Assembly (NCBI GenBank): GCA_023142805.1
Contig: JAGLIU010000028.1
Location: forward strand, 1 to 13,965
DNA length: 13,965 nucleotides
Source of the DNA: Candidatus Omnitrophota bacterium
GTDB lineage: Bacteria > Omnitrophota > Gorgyraeia > Tantalellales > Tantalellaceae
Reading direction: 5' to 3'
How positions within the stretch are numbered: the first letter of the stretch is position 1; the number at the start of each line of letters is the position of its first letter. Made by a program: the position numbers and the translations under genes. A model generated the notes under the pieces. It saw nothing but the letters and a program-made list of their open reading frames with translations, was not told the DNA's origin and did no database searches. Below are positions 1 through 6,987 of this stretch, in pieces.

Positions 1-2900
1 CACAAAATCCGGATGTATTTTTTCAAGGTCGTGAAGCGGTTAACAAATATTATGAAGTGTGTCCGGGAATAGTTCAGAAAACTATGGATAAGTTCGCGAA
101 ACTTACAGGCAGAGCGTATAAACTATTTGATTATGTTGGCGCGGATGATGCTGACAGAGTAATAATCATAATGGGTTCCGGAGGCGAAGCTGTACATGAA
201 GCCGTAGAGTATCTTAACGCTAAGGGAGAAAAAATCGGGGTATTGAAAGTAAGACTTTTCCGTCCTTTTAGTGTGAAAGATTTTGTTTCGGCGCTTCCCG
301 CGACGGTGAGATCTATAGCTGTTTTGGACCGGACAAAAGAACCCGGAAGTTTGGGTGAGCCGTTGTACGAAGATGTGAGAACCGCCATAGGTGAAGCTAT
401 GGACGAGGGAACAACTGCTTTTAAGAAATATCCGGTGATCGTTGGAGGAAGGTATGGCTTAGGGTCATCCGAATTTACTCCGGCGATGATAAAAGGTGTG
501 TTTGATAATCTTAAAGCGTCCAAGCCGAAGAACCATTTCACGGTAGGTATAAACGATGATGTAACGAACACAAGCCTAGAGTATGACGCGTCTTTCAGTT
601 CTGAAAGTGATGAAACGTATAGAGCGATGTTTTACGGTCTTGGAGCGGACGGGACCGTGGGAGCAAACAAAAATTCTATCAAGATAATAGCGGAAAAAAC
701 CGAGAATAACGCTCAAGGGTATTTTGTATATGATTCGAAAAAGGCCGGAGCGGTTACTATTTCACATTTGAGGTTCGGAAAGAAGCCTCTGCGCAGTCCG
801 TACCTGATAAATACGGCTAATTTTCTGGCATGTCACAACTTTTCGTTTCTTGAAAAATACGATATGCTAAAAAATATTAAAGACGGAGGGATTTTTCTGC
901 TGACATCAATGTACGAAAAAGATAAGATATGGGATATTTTGCCGGTTAAAGTGCAAAAACAGATCATAGAAAAGAATCTTAGATTTTATGTTATAGATGC
1001 CGTAAAGATAGCGAAGGAAGTAGGTCTTGGCGGACGTATCAACGTGATAATGCAGACCGCTTTTTTTAAGATATCAGAGGTTATAGATGAAAAGGTGGCA
1101 ATGGAAGCTGTTAAAGAGGCTATTAAGAAAACGTATGGTAAAAAAGGCGATAAGATCGTGGATATGAACGTAAAAGCGGTTGATATGGCGCTTAGCAGGA
1201 TAGAAGAAGTAGATGTGCCTTCAAAACCTACGGCTGAAGAAAAAGAAATAAACACTATTTCCAATGATGCTCCCGCTTTTGTTAAAGAGACTATCGCGAA
1301 GATAATGAGAGGTGAGGGTGACCGGGTAAAGGTTTCTGAAATGCCGGATGACGGGACATGGGCGACCGCGACAACGCAGTATGAGAAGAGGAATATCGCT
1401 ATGAACATTCCTGTATGGAATCCGGATACATGTATACAGTGCGGCAAATGTATGATGGTGTGTCCGCATGCGGTCATACGCGCGAAAAAGTATGACGAGG
1501 AATTATTGAAAGATGCTTCTGAAACATTTAAAAGCGCGCCTGTTAAACCCAAAGCTGTAGAGGGTACGGTCTATACTTTGCAGGTAGCGCCGGAAGATTG
1601 TACCGGATGCGGTGTGTGTGTGGAAAACTGTCCGATGAAAGCAAAAGGGGCGATTAAGATGGAGGCTCAGGGACCTTTAAGAGAAAAAGAGAGAGAAAAT
1701 TTTAAATTTTTCTTAAATCTTCCGGAAACGGATCCTTCGACATACAACATCGGGGCAATGAATGGGATACAGTTTGTAAAACCTTTATTTGAGTTTTCCG
1801 GAGCTTGTGGCGGATGTGGAGAGACGGCTTATGTAAAATTGTTATCTCAGCTTTTTGGGGACAGGGTGTTGATCGCGAACGCGACAGGCTGTTCTTCAAT
1901 ATATGGCGGAAATCTTCCGACTACTCCGTATTGTGTTCGTGATGACGGACGTGGACCTTCATGGAACAACTCGTTGTTTGAAGATAACGCGGAGGTTGCC
2001 TATGGTATGCGTCTTACTGTGGATAAACATACTGAATTCGCGAAAGAATTAGCGGAAAAGATCATCACCGAAGGTGTCTGTGACGGGAAAATAATAACGC
2101 TTTTGAAAGAAATGCGGGCGGCTAAACAGGGTTCCCAAGAGGAGATAGAAGTGCAGCGCAAGCGGGTAGATGAGGTAAAAAAACTTCTGGAGAAATGTGA
2201 AGGTGCTGATTGTAAAGAGCTTATAACCGTTGTTGATTACTTTATTAAACGTTCAGTTTGGGGCCTTGGCGGGGATGGATGGGCTTATGACATAGGGTAT
2301 GGCGGACTTGATCACGTGCTTGCTTCCGGGAGGAATGTGAATATTATGGTACTGGATACAGAAGTTTATTCCAACACCGGAGGGCAGGCCTCAAAGGCTA
2401 CACCTATGGGAGCTGTCGCTAAATTCGCGGCCAGCGGAAAGCCTATAGGGAAAAAGGATCTGGGGCTTATGGCCATGAGTTACGGATACGTTTATGTGGC
2501 TAAAGTGGCGTTTGGAGCTAATCCTATGCAGGTGTTGAAAGCGTTTATTGAAGCGGAACAATATGATGGACCGTCGCTTGTTATGGCGTATTCTCATTGT
2601 ATAGCTCATGGTATAAATATGACTACAGGGTATGATGAACAGAAAAAGGCGGTTGATTCAGGTCATTGGCCGCTTTTTAGATATAACCCGACGTTGGTTG
2701 AGGAAGGTAAAAACCCTCTGACTTTGGACAGCAAAGATCCTAGTATTAAACTTGAGGATTATGTGTATAACGAAAATCGGTATACAGTGCTAAAAAAATC
2801 CAATCCGGAAAGGGCGAAACAACTTCTCGAAGAAGCTCAAAAACAGGTTACGCAACATTATAGTATGTACAAATATCTTGCGGATAGAAATATTGATTAA
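1..2900 (+). CDS. nifJ: Pyruvate:ferredoxin (flavodoxin) oxidoreductase, 5'-partial
   Basis: Homodimeric-type PFOR catalyses pyruvate + CoA + oxidised ferredoxin to acetyl-CoA + CO2 + reduced ferredoxin in the cytoplasm. The frame is open from base 3 and the first codons (QNPDVFFQGREAVNKYYEV) are already PFOR-like, so the gene enters from outside the window; the GTG at 57 is internal. About 965 residues are present against roughly 1170-1200 for the family, so about 200 N-terminal residues are missing. Visible in order: the two-[4Fe-4S] ferredoxin domain with CxxCxxCxxxCP motifs at 1431 and 1599; the cysteines expected for the proximal cluster at 1806, 1815, 1890 and 2598; and the thiamine-diphosphate motif beginning GDG at 2271 and running to the SNTGG around 2370. 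All key residues seen are intact. The TAA stop (2898-2900) lies inside the left arm of a palindromic repeat. Use of PFOR suggests an anaerobic lifestyle and ferredoxin-linked metabolism. Confidence 0.97.
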   Translation, partial: QNPDVFFQGREAVNKYYEVCPGIVQKTMDKFAKLTGRAYKLFDYVGADDADRVIIIMGSGGEAVHEAVEYLNAKGEKIGVLKVRLFRPFSVKDFVSALPATVRSIAVLDRTKEPGSLGEPLYEDVRTAIGEAMDEGTTAFKKYPVIVGGRYGLGSSEFTPAMIKGVFDNLKASKPKNHFTVGINDDVTNTSLEYDASFSSESDETYRAMFYGLGADGTVGANKNSIKIIAEKTENNAQGYFVYDSKKAGAVTISHLRFGKKPLRSPYLINTANFLACHNFSFLEKYDMLKNIKDGGIFLLTSMYEKDKIWDILPVKVQKQIIEKNLRFYVIDAVKIAKEVGLGGRINVIMQTAFFKISEVIDEKVAMEAVKEAIKKTYGKKGDKIVDMNVKAVDMALSRIEEVDVPSKPTAEEKEINTISNDAPAFVKETIAKIMRGEGDRVKVSEMPDDGTWATATTQYEKRNIAMNIPVWNPDTCIQCGKCMMVCPHAVIRAKKYDEELLKDASETFKSAPVKPKAVEGTVYTLQVAPEDCTGCGVCVENCPMKAKGAIKMEAQGPLREKERENFKFFLNLPETDPSTYNIGAMNGIQFVKPLFEFSGACGGCGETAYVKLLSQLFGDRVLIANATGCSSIYGGNLPTTPYCVRDDGRGPSWNNSLFEDNAEVAYGMRLTVDKHTEFAKELAEKIITEGVCDGKIITLLKEMRAAKQGSQEEIEVQRKRVDEVKKLLEKCEGADCKELITVVDYFIKRSVWGLGGDGWAYDIGYGGLDHVLASGRNVNIMVLDTEVYSNTGGQASKATPMGAVAKFAASGKPIGKKDLGLMAMSYGYVYVAKVAFGANPMQVLKAFIEAEQYDGPSLVMAYSHCIAHGINMTTGYDEQKKAVDSGHWPLFRYNPTLVEEGKNPLTLDSKDPSIKLEDYVYNENRYTVLKKSNPERAKQLLEEAQKQVTQHYSMYKYLADRNID

Positions 2901-2986
2901 TGGGGACAGCGCCCTATTTTTATTCCTACAAAAAGTTAGACACTAACTTTGTTTTATTTTAATAAATAGGGCGCTGTCCCCATTAA
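2897..2986. repeat. 90-bp palindromic (REP/MITE-like) element with perfect 22-bp arms
   Basis: The left arm 2897-2918 (core TGGGGACAGCGCCC) is the exact reverse complement of the right arm 2965-2986 (core GGGCGCTGTCCCCA). Between them is a second perfect dyad, AAAGTTAG (2932-2939) and CTAACTTT (2943-2950) around ACA. The element contains the PFOR stop codon and ends 8 bp before the lipA ribosome-binding site, so it fills the whole intergenic space. Perfect arms with an AT-rich centre resemble non-autonomous palindromic repeats. From memory, GGGGACAG-type ends occur in dispersed repeats linked to IS200/REP-associated (Y1) transposases; no transposase is in this window. The structure is certain; mobility is inferred. 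Confidence 0.85.
2932..2960. terminator. Possible bidirectional intrinsic terminator inside the palindrome
   Basis: An 8-bp hairpin (AAAGTTAG/CTAACTTT, 3-nt loop) is followed on the plus strand by GTTTTATTTT and on the minus strand by a run of five T. The stem is AT-rich and therefore weak alone, but it sits within the larger 22-bp-arm structure just after PFOR. If it works, lipA would need its own promoter, and none is convincing here. Confidence 0.4.
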
Positions 2987-2993
2987 GTTGGAT

Positions 2994-2999
2994 AGGTGA
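2994..2999 (+). promoter_or_regulatory. Ribosome-binding site that fixes the lipA start
   Basis: AGGTGA lies 8 nt upstream of the ATG at 3008. The GTG at 2996 overlaps this Shine-Dalgarno sequence and the GTG at 3002 is only 2 nt past it, so ATG 3008 is the best start. Confidence 0.65.
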
Positions 3000-3007
3000 A
3001 TGTGGGA

Positions 3008-3850
3008 ATGCTTTCTAGACCGAAATGGATACGAAATAAAGTTTTATGGTCCGGTAATGTTAATGAAATGAATGAGATATTGCGGGAGCGTAAACTTAAG
3101 ACGGTATGTGTTGAAGCGGCGTGTCCTAATAGATATGAATGTTGGAGTAAAAGGCACGTTACTTTTATCATATTGGGCAATGTTTGCACGCGCGGATGTT
3201 TATTTTGTAACATTATGGACGGAGAAGCGAAAAGTCCTGATGTATCGGAACCTCAAAAAATAGCCGAAGCTGTTAAAGAGATCGGGGCGGGATATGTCGT
3301 TATAACGTCTGTTACCCGGGATGATCTCAAGGACGGCGGGGCTGATCATTTTGTGAAAACAGTTTCAGCTATCAAAACAATTTCCGTTGATACAACAATC
3401 GAACTTTTAATACCTGATCTTAACGCGGACAGAGATGATCTGGAAAAAATAGTTTTTTCAGGCGCGTCGATCATAGGACATAACATAGAAACGCCTGAGT
3501 GTTTGTATAAAGACATAAGACCTCACTCTGATTATAAAAAGTCATTAAATGTTTTGAGAATATTGAAAGAGATCAAACAGAAAAAAGGCGCGGATGTTTT
3601 TGTGAAGTCTTCTATGATGCTGGGTTTGGGTGAAGAAAATAATGACATTATAGAAGCGTTGGAGGACCTTAAGTCAGCAGGAGCAGATATTGTTTATTTG
3701 GGACAATATTTAGCTCCGACAGATAAACACTGGCCGGTAAAAAAATATTATACACCTGAAGAATTTGAGGGGTTCAAACAAAAAGCGGATGAAATAGGTT
3801 TTAAAAAAGTAGTCGCGGCACCGATGGTCAGAAGTTCATATAGAAGTTAG
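3008..3850 (+). CDS. lipA: Lipoyl synthase LipA (radical SAM)
   Basis: LipA inserts two sulfur atoms into an octanoyl group bound to a lipoyl-domain lysine, using S-adenosylmethionine and two [4Fe-4S] clusters, in the cytoplasm. From ATG 3008 the protein is 280 residues, normal for the family. It has the LipA-specific auxiliary-cluster motif CX4CX5C (C34, C39, C45), the radical-SAM CX3CX2C motif (C60, C64, C67) and the C-terminal RSSY motif (275-278) that contacts the auxiliary cluster. Start choice rests on AGGTGA 8 nt upstream; GTG 2996 would add four residues. PFOR needs no lipoate and no 2-oxoacid dehydrogenase is visible, so the likely client is GcvH, encoded 1.4 kb downstream. The gcv operon that follows has its own promoter, so lipA is probably a separate transcription unit or read through from PFOR. 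Confidence 0.96.
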   Translation: MLSRPKWIRNKVLWSGNVNEMNEILRERKLKTVCVEAACPNRYECWSKRHVTFIILGNVCTRGCLFCNIMDGEAKSPDVSEPQKIAEAVKEIGAGYVVITSVTRDDLKDGGADHFVKTVSAIKTISVDTTIELLIPDLNADRDDLEKIVFSGASIIGHNIETPECLYKDIRPHSDYKKSLNVLRILKEIKQKKGADVFVKSSMMLGLGEENNDIIEALEDLKSAGADIVYLGQYLAPTDKHWPVKKYYTPEEFEGFKQKADEIGFKKVVAAPMVRSSYRS

Positions 3851-3915
3851 CTTTAAGGTTATGGGGCGAGAGTCTGGAACTGAAAAGGATTCATATAGAT
3901 GAGTTTGATATCGTC

Positions 3916-3943
3916 TTGACAACTATATAATTTGGTTTATAAT
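3916..3943 (+). promoter_or_regulatory. Sigma-70 promoter of the riboswitch-gcv operon
   Basis: TTGACA (3916-3921) and TATAAT (3938-3943) match the consensus exactly, with a 16-bp spacer. Transcription would begin about 3949-3951, right at the 5' strand of riboswitch helix P1. The 65 bp between lipA and this promoter contain nothing else recognisable. Confidence 0.88.
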
Positions 3944-3946
3944 GAG

Positions 3947-4046
3947 GCTATGCGACCGACGAATGGCCTGCTGAATGTACGCGGGTAAGTGGAGTACCAC
4001 AAGGGAGCATAAAGTAATAATCAAAAATCGCGCGTCTGGGTTTTTG
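3947..4046 (+). promoter_or_regulatory. ZTP (pfl) riboswitch ahead of gcvT
   Basis: The RNA fits the ZTP/pfl aptamer throughout. P1 pairs TATGC (3949-3953) with GCATA (4007-4011). The junction GACCGACGAA (3954-3963) corresponds to the consensus GACUGGCGAA. P2 is GTGG-AGTA-CCAC (3989-4000), followed by AAGGGAGC (consensus GGGGAGC). A linker leads to the 3' domain, where CAAAAA/TTTTTG (4022-4027/4041-4046) encloses CGTCTGGG (consensus CGCCUGGG). The pseudoknot pairs GACG (3958-3961) with CGTC (4033-4036); the usual pair is GGCG/CGCC, so one G-C pair has become A-U with pairing kept. An extra hairpin, CCTGC/GCGGG (3967-3971/3981-3985), sits between junction and P2. ZTP riboswitches normally activate purine and one-carbon folate genes. 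The expression platform is not obvious: the 3' stem ends in a U-run, but no strong terminator or sequestered ribosome site is seen. Confidence 0.87.
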
Positions 4047-4109
4047 TCTTCAATAATGTCTGTTCCTGAGTTTATGAAGGATAAGATTGATTTTTTAAGC
4101 GAATACAAT

Positions 4110-5198
4110 ATGATAAATGAAACCTGTTTGAAAAATACTCCTCTTTATTCCAGACATATAGGACTAGGAGCAAAAATTGTTCCGTTTTCGGGGTGGAATA
4201 TGCCTCTTCAATATAGCGGTATAATTGAAGAACATTTGCAGACCAGGGATCAGGCTGGGCTTTTTGACATTTGTCATATGGGAGAGTTCATATTAAAGGG
4301 ATCTCAAGCCGGAGAAGATCTGGAAAAACTTCTTACCTGTCGTATCGATAATTTACAAAAGGAAAGATGCCGTTATGGTTTTTTGCTTAATGGATCCGGA
4401 GGGATAATAGATGATCTTATAGTGTTCAAAGTGTCCGAAGAAGAATTCATGTTGGTAGTTAACGCGGGTACGACAGAAAAAGATAAAAAGTGGATACAGC
4501 AAAATATATCCGAGGATACGGTATTTAACGATATTTCGGATCGTACCGCTAAACTGGATATACAAGGACCGTTGGCCGAACAGATAATCTCTAAGGTAAC
4601 AAAATGTGAAACGGTAAAACAACTTAAGAGGTTTTCTTTCAATTACGTTGAATGGAACAATATCAAAATACTTGTAAGTCGTACCGGATATACCGGCGAG
4701 AACGGATATGAGCTTTTTTGTTCCGCCGCGGATGCCCCGTTATTGTGGGACGCGATCTTAAAAGAGGATGGAGTAAAACCCGCAGGGTTGGGAGCGCGTG
4801 ATACATTAAGAATGGAAATGGGGTATTCTTTATATGGCAATGATATAGATGATGATCATACTCCTTACGAGGCGAATTTAATGAGATTTGTCTATGAAGC
4901 AAAAAATTTTACAGGTAAACAAGCTGTTATAGATCAATCGGACAAGGGGAGTACCGATCTTCTTGCCGGTTTTATATGTGAAGGTAGAAGGAGCGCGCGT
5001 AAAGGTTTTTCTGTTATACGCGGAGATGATGTTTTAGGTGTGGTAACAAGCGGGGCTTTCAGTCCTTGTTTGAAAAAAGGCATAGGGTTATGTTATATCA
5101 ATAAGAATTTTTCAGCGGAGAATACAGACATAACGCTTACAGACGGAAAAGTAGAGATAAACGCAAAGATCAAGTATCCGCCGATGTTTGAAAAATAA
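4110..5198 (+). CDS. gcvT: Glycine cleavage system T protein (aminomethyltransferase)
   Basis: GcvT moves the aminomethyl carbon from the lipoyl arm of GcvH to tetrahydrofolate, giving 5,10-methylene-THF and ammonia. From ATG 4110 it has 362 residues, the usual size. Visible are KNTPLYSRHIGLGAKIVPFSGW near the N-terminus in two pieces (KNTPLY 8-13, PFSGW 25-29), FDICHMGE (52-59), the N-GSGG-IIDD loop with D101 as the expected catalytic Asp, TGYTGENGYELF in the middle, and a C-terminal barrel with VVTSGAFSPCLKKGIGL. The same frame is open back to ATG 3975, but that start lies inside the riboswitch and the added residues are not GcvT-like. ATG 4056 and 4074 are in-frame alternatives. None of the starts has a clear Shine-Dalgarno sequence, so 4110 is chosen by family alignment. 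First gene of gcvT-H-PA-PB-ligase. Confidence 0.95.
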   Translation: MINETCLKNTPLYSRHIGLGAKIVPFSGWNMPLQYSGIIEEHLQTRDQAGLFDICHMGEFILKGSQAGEDLEKLLTCRIDNLQKERCRYGFLLNGSGGIIDDLIVFKVSEEEFMLVVNAGTTEKDKKWIQQNISEDTVFNDISDRTAKLDIQGPLAEQIISKVTKCETVKQLKRFSFNYVEWNNIKILVSRTGYTGENGYELFCSAADAPLLWDAILKEDGVKPAGLGARDTLRMEMGYSLYGNDIDDDHTPYEANLMRFVYEAKNFTGKQAVIDQSDKGSTDLLAGFICEGRRSARKGFSVIRGDDVLGVVTSGAFSPCLKKGIGLCYINKNFSAENTDITLTDGKVEINAKIKYPPMFEK

Positions 5199-5256
5199 CC
5201 GCGCGGTTTTTACCTGATATTTATAGTGATAGGATAAAATACGAATAGGAGGAGTT

Positions 5257-5640
5257 ATGATGATGCCGGATGATCTAAAATATACGAAAGACCATGAATG
5301 GGTACGTATTGAGGGTAGTGAAGCGGTTTTAGGGATAACAGAGCACGCGCAGTCCGAGCTAGGGGATATAACTTTTATTGAGCTTCCTGAAACGGAGAAA
5401 GAAGTAAATCAATCCGATACTGTGGCGACGATAGAATCGGTAAAAGCCGCGAGTGATATATACGCTCCTTTGTCAGGAAAAATAGTCGGGGTGAATGAGC
5501 TGCTGAAAGATGCTCCGGAATCAATAAATCGATCACCATATAAAGATGGATGGATATGCCGTATAAATATCAAAAATCCTGAAGAACAAGACAACTTGAT
5601 GAGCGCGGCAGAGTATGAAAAATTTTTACAAGGAGAATAA
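5257..5640 (+). CDS. gcvH: Glycine cleavage system H protein (lipoyl carrier)
   Basis: GcvH carries the aminomethyl intermediate on a lipoyl-lysine between GcvP and GcvT and is reoxidised by dihydrolipoamide dehydrogenase, which is not encoded here. The 127-residue length is typical. The lipoyl domain shows YTKDHEWV (9-16), GITEHAQ..LGDI (26-38) and the attachment site ESVKAASD with K63 as the lipoylated lysine, followed by APLSG and the NPYKDGW-like SPYKDGW. Three consecutive ATG codons (5257, 5260, 5263) follow a strong AGGAGGAG at 5247-5254; spacing favours 5260 slightly, a difference of one residue. It follows gcvT by 58 nt and precedes gcvPA by 3 nt, so it is in the same operon. Confidence 0.97.
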   Translation: MMMPDDLKYTKDHEWVRIEGSEAVLGITEHAQSELGDITFIELPETEKEVNQSDTVATIESVKAASDIYAPLSGKIVGVNELLKDAPESINRSPYKDGWICRINIKNPEEQDNLMSAAEYEKFLQGE

Positions 5641-5643
5641 CAA

Positions 5644-6987
5644 GTGAGTTATATCCCGCATGCGAAGTGTGATCAACAGAAAATGCTGGAAGAGATAGGT
5701 ATCAGTTCCGGAAATATCGATGAACTTTTTTCCGGTATTCCGGAGGAACTTAGAGCGCTATCTTTTGATCTTCCGCAGGGAAGGTCGGAGTTTGAAGTCG
5801 AAAAATATATTAAAGGTCTGGCAAAGAAGAACGCTACGGATCTGGTACATTTTTTAGGCGGAGGATTTTACGATCACTATATTCCCGCGGCTGTGGATGC
5901 TATAGTTTCACGTCCGGAATTTTATACCGCGTACACACCTTATCAGCCGGAAGCCTCACAGGGGACGCTGCAGGCTACGTACGAATATCAAAGTTGTATA
6001 TGTCGTTTGACCGGTATGGAAGCGTCAAACGCGTCGCTTTATGACGGAGGTACGGCTTTGTATGAAGCGGCTATGATGGCTTTACGCGCTACGGGGAGAA
6101 ACAAGATCATAATGGACGGTGGAGTTAATCCTATATATCGTAAAATGATGTATTCTTATACAACTAACTTGTCGATAGAATTTGTAGAGACTCCTGTCTC
6201 ACATGGACAAAGTGACAGAGACCGGATATATGAGTATCTTGATGATAAGACAGCGGCGGTTATCCTGCAAAACCCGAATTTTTTCGGGGCGATAGATGAC
6301 CATGTGGATATAGCGGATAAATGTCATTCATATGGAGCGCTTCTTGTAGAAAGCGTGTATCCGATATCTTTAGGAATTTTGAAAACACCGCGTGAGATGG
6401 GCGCTGATATCACTACCGGTGAAGGGCAGAGTTTAGGGATACCCCTTTCTTTTGGCGGACCATATCTCGGTTTTATGGCCGTTAAAAAAGATCTGGTCCG
6501 AAAAATGCCGGGACGTATAGTTGGAGCGACAGTGGATATGAACGGAAAAAGGAGTTATGTTCTTACGTTGCAGACCAGAGAACAGCATATTCGAAGGGAA
6601 AAAGCCAATTCGAATATTTGTTCAAACGAAGCGTTATGCGCGTTACGCGCGTTAGTGTATATGACTATGATCGGAAAAGAAGGCATAAAAAAAGTCGCTC
6701 AATTATGTTTGGATAAAGCGGAATACGCTAAACAAAAACTTTCTGAAATAAAGGGAGTTGAAGTAAAAAGAAGTTCACCCACATTTAATGAGTTTATTGT
6801 ACGTTTACCGAAAGATCCCAATATGGTTATAGGGAAACTAATAGACAAAGGTATAACTCCGGGATTTCCTTTGGGAAGATATTATGCTGATATGGAAGAT
6901 TATATGCTTATAGCTGTTACCGAAAAAAGAACCAAGCAGGAAATAGTGGTATTTGCCGGAGCTTTAGAGGAGGCATTATGGGGCTGA
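5644..6987 (+). CDS. gcvPA: Glycine dehydrogenase (decarboxylating) subunit 1
   Basis: This is the N-terminal half of the split P protein. With GcvPB it forms the PLP-dependent glycine decarboxylase that releases CO2 and loads the aminomethyl group onto lipoyl-GcvH. The protein is 447 residues, as expected for split GcvP. It begins SYIPHAKCDQQKMLEEIG, the usual opening of the family, and has FLGGGFYDHYIPAAVD, TAYTPYQPEASQGTLQA and a TGMEASNASLYDGGTA segment. The start is GTG, well supported by AGGAGA 7 nt upstream (5631-5636) inside the end of gcvH. The PLP lysine is on the partner subunit, so this half is not expected to work alone. It overlaps gcvPB by 10 bp, indicating translational coupling. 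Confidence 0.97.
   Translation: MSYIPHAKCDQQKMLEEIGISSGNIDELFSGIPEELRALSFDLPQGRSEFEVEKYIKGLAKKNATDLVHFLGGGFYDHYIPAAVDAIVSRPEFYTAYTPYQPEASQGTLQATYEYQSCICRLTGMEASNASLYDGGTALYEAAMMALRATGRNKIIMDGGVNPIYRKMMYSYTTNLSIEFVETPVSHGQSDRDRIYEYLDDKTAAVILQNPNFFGAIDDHVDIADKCHSYGALLVESVYPISLGILKTPREMGADITTGEGQSLGIPLSFGGPYLGFMAVKKDLVRKMPGRIVGATVDMNGKRSYVLTLQTREQHIRREKANSNICSNEALCALRALVYMTMIGKEGIKKVAQLCLDKAEYAKQKLSEIKGVEVKRSSPTFNEFIVRLPKDPNMVIGKLIDKGITPGFPLGRYYADMEDYMLIAVTEKRTKQEIVVFAGALEEALWG

Noticed and set aside
131..571. 146-codon minus-strand open frame inside the PFOR gene
   Set aside because: It is a shadow of the PFOR coding frame, with no domain and no start signals; the plus-strand protein is clearly PFOR.
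986..1552. 188-codon minus-strand open frame inside the PFOR gene
   Set aside because: It lies antisense to the ferredoxin domain of PFOR, and its hydrophobic composition is what antisense of charged codons gives. No independent evidence.
5197..5211. Palindrome AACCGCGCGGTT followed by T residues just after gcvT, terminator-like
   Set aside because: The stem is only 4 bp with a 4-nt loop and only a short T-run. gcvH follows closely with a strong ribosome site, so I treat the operon as continuous.
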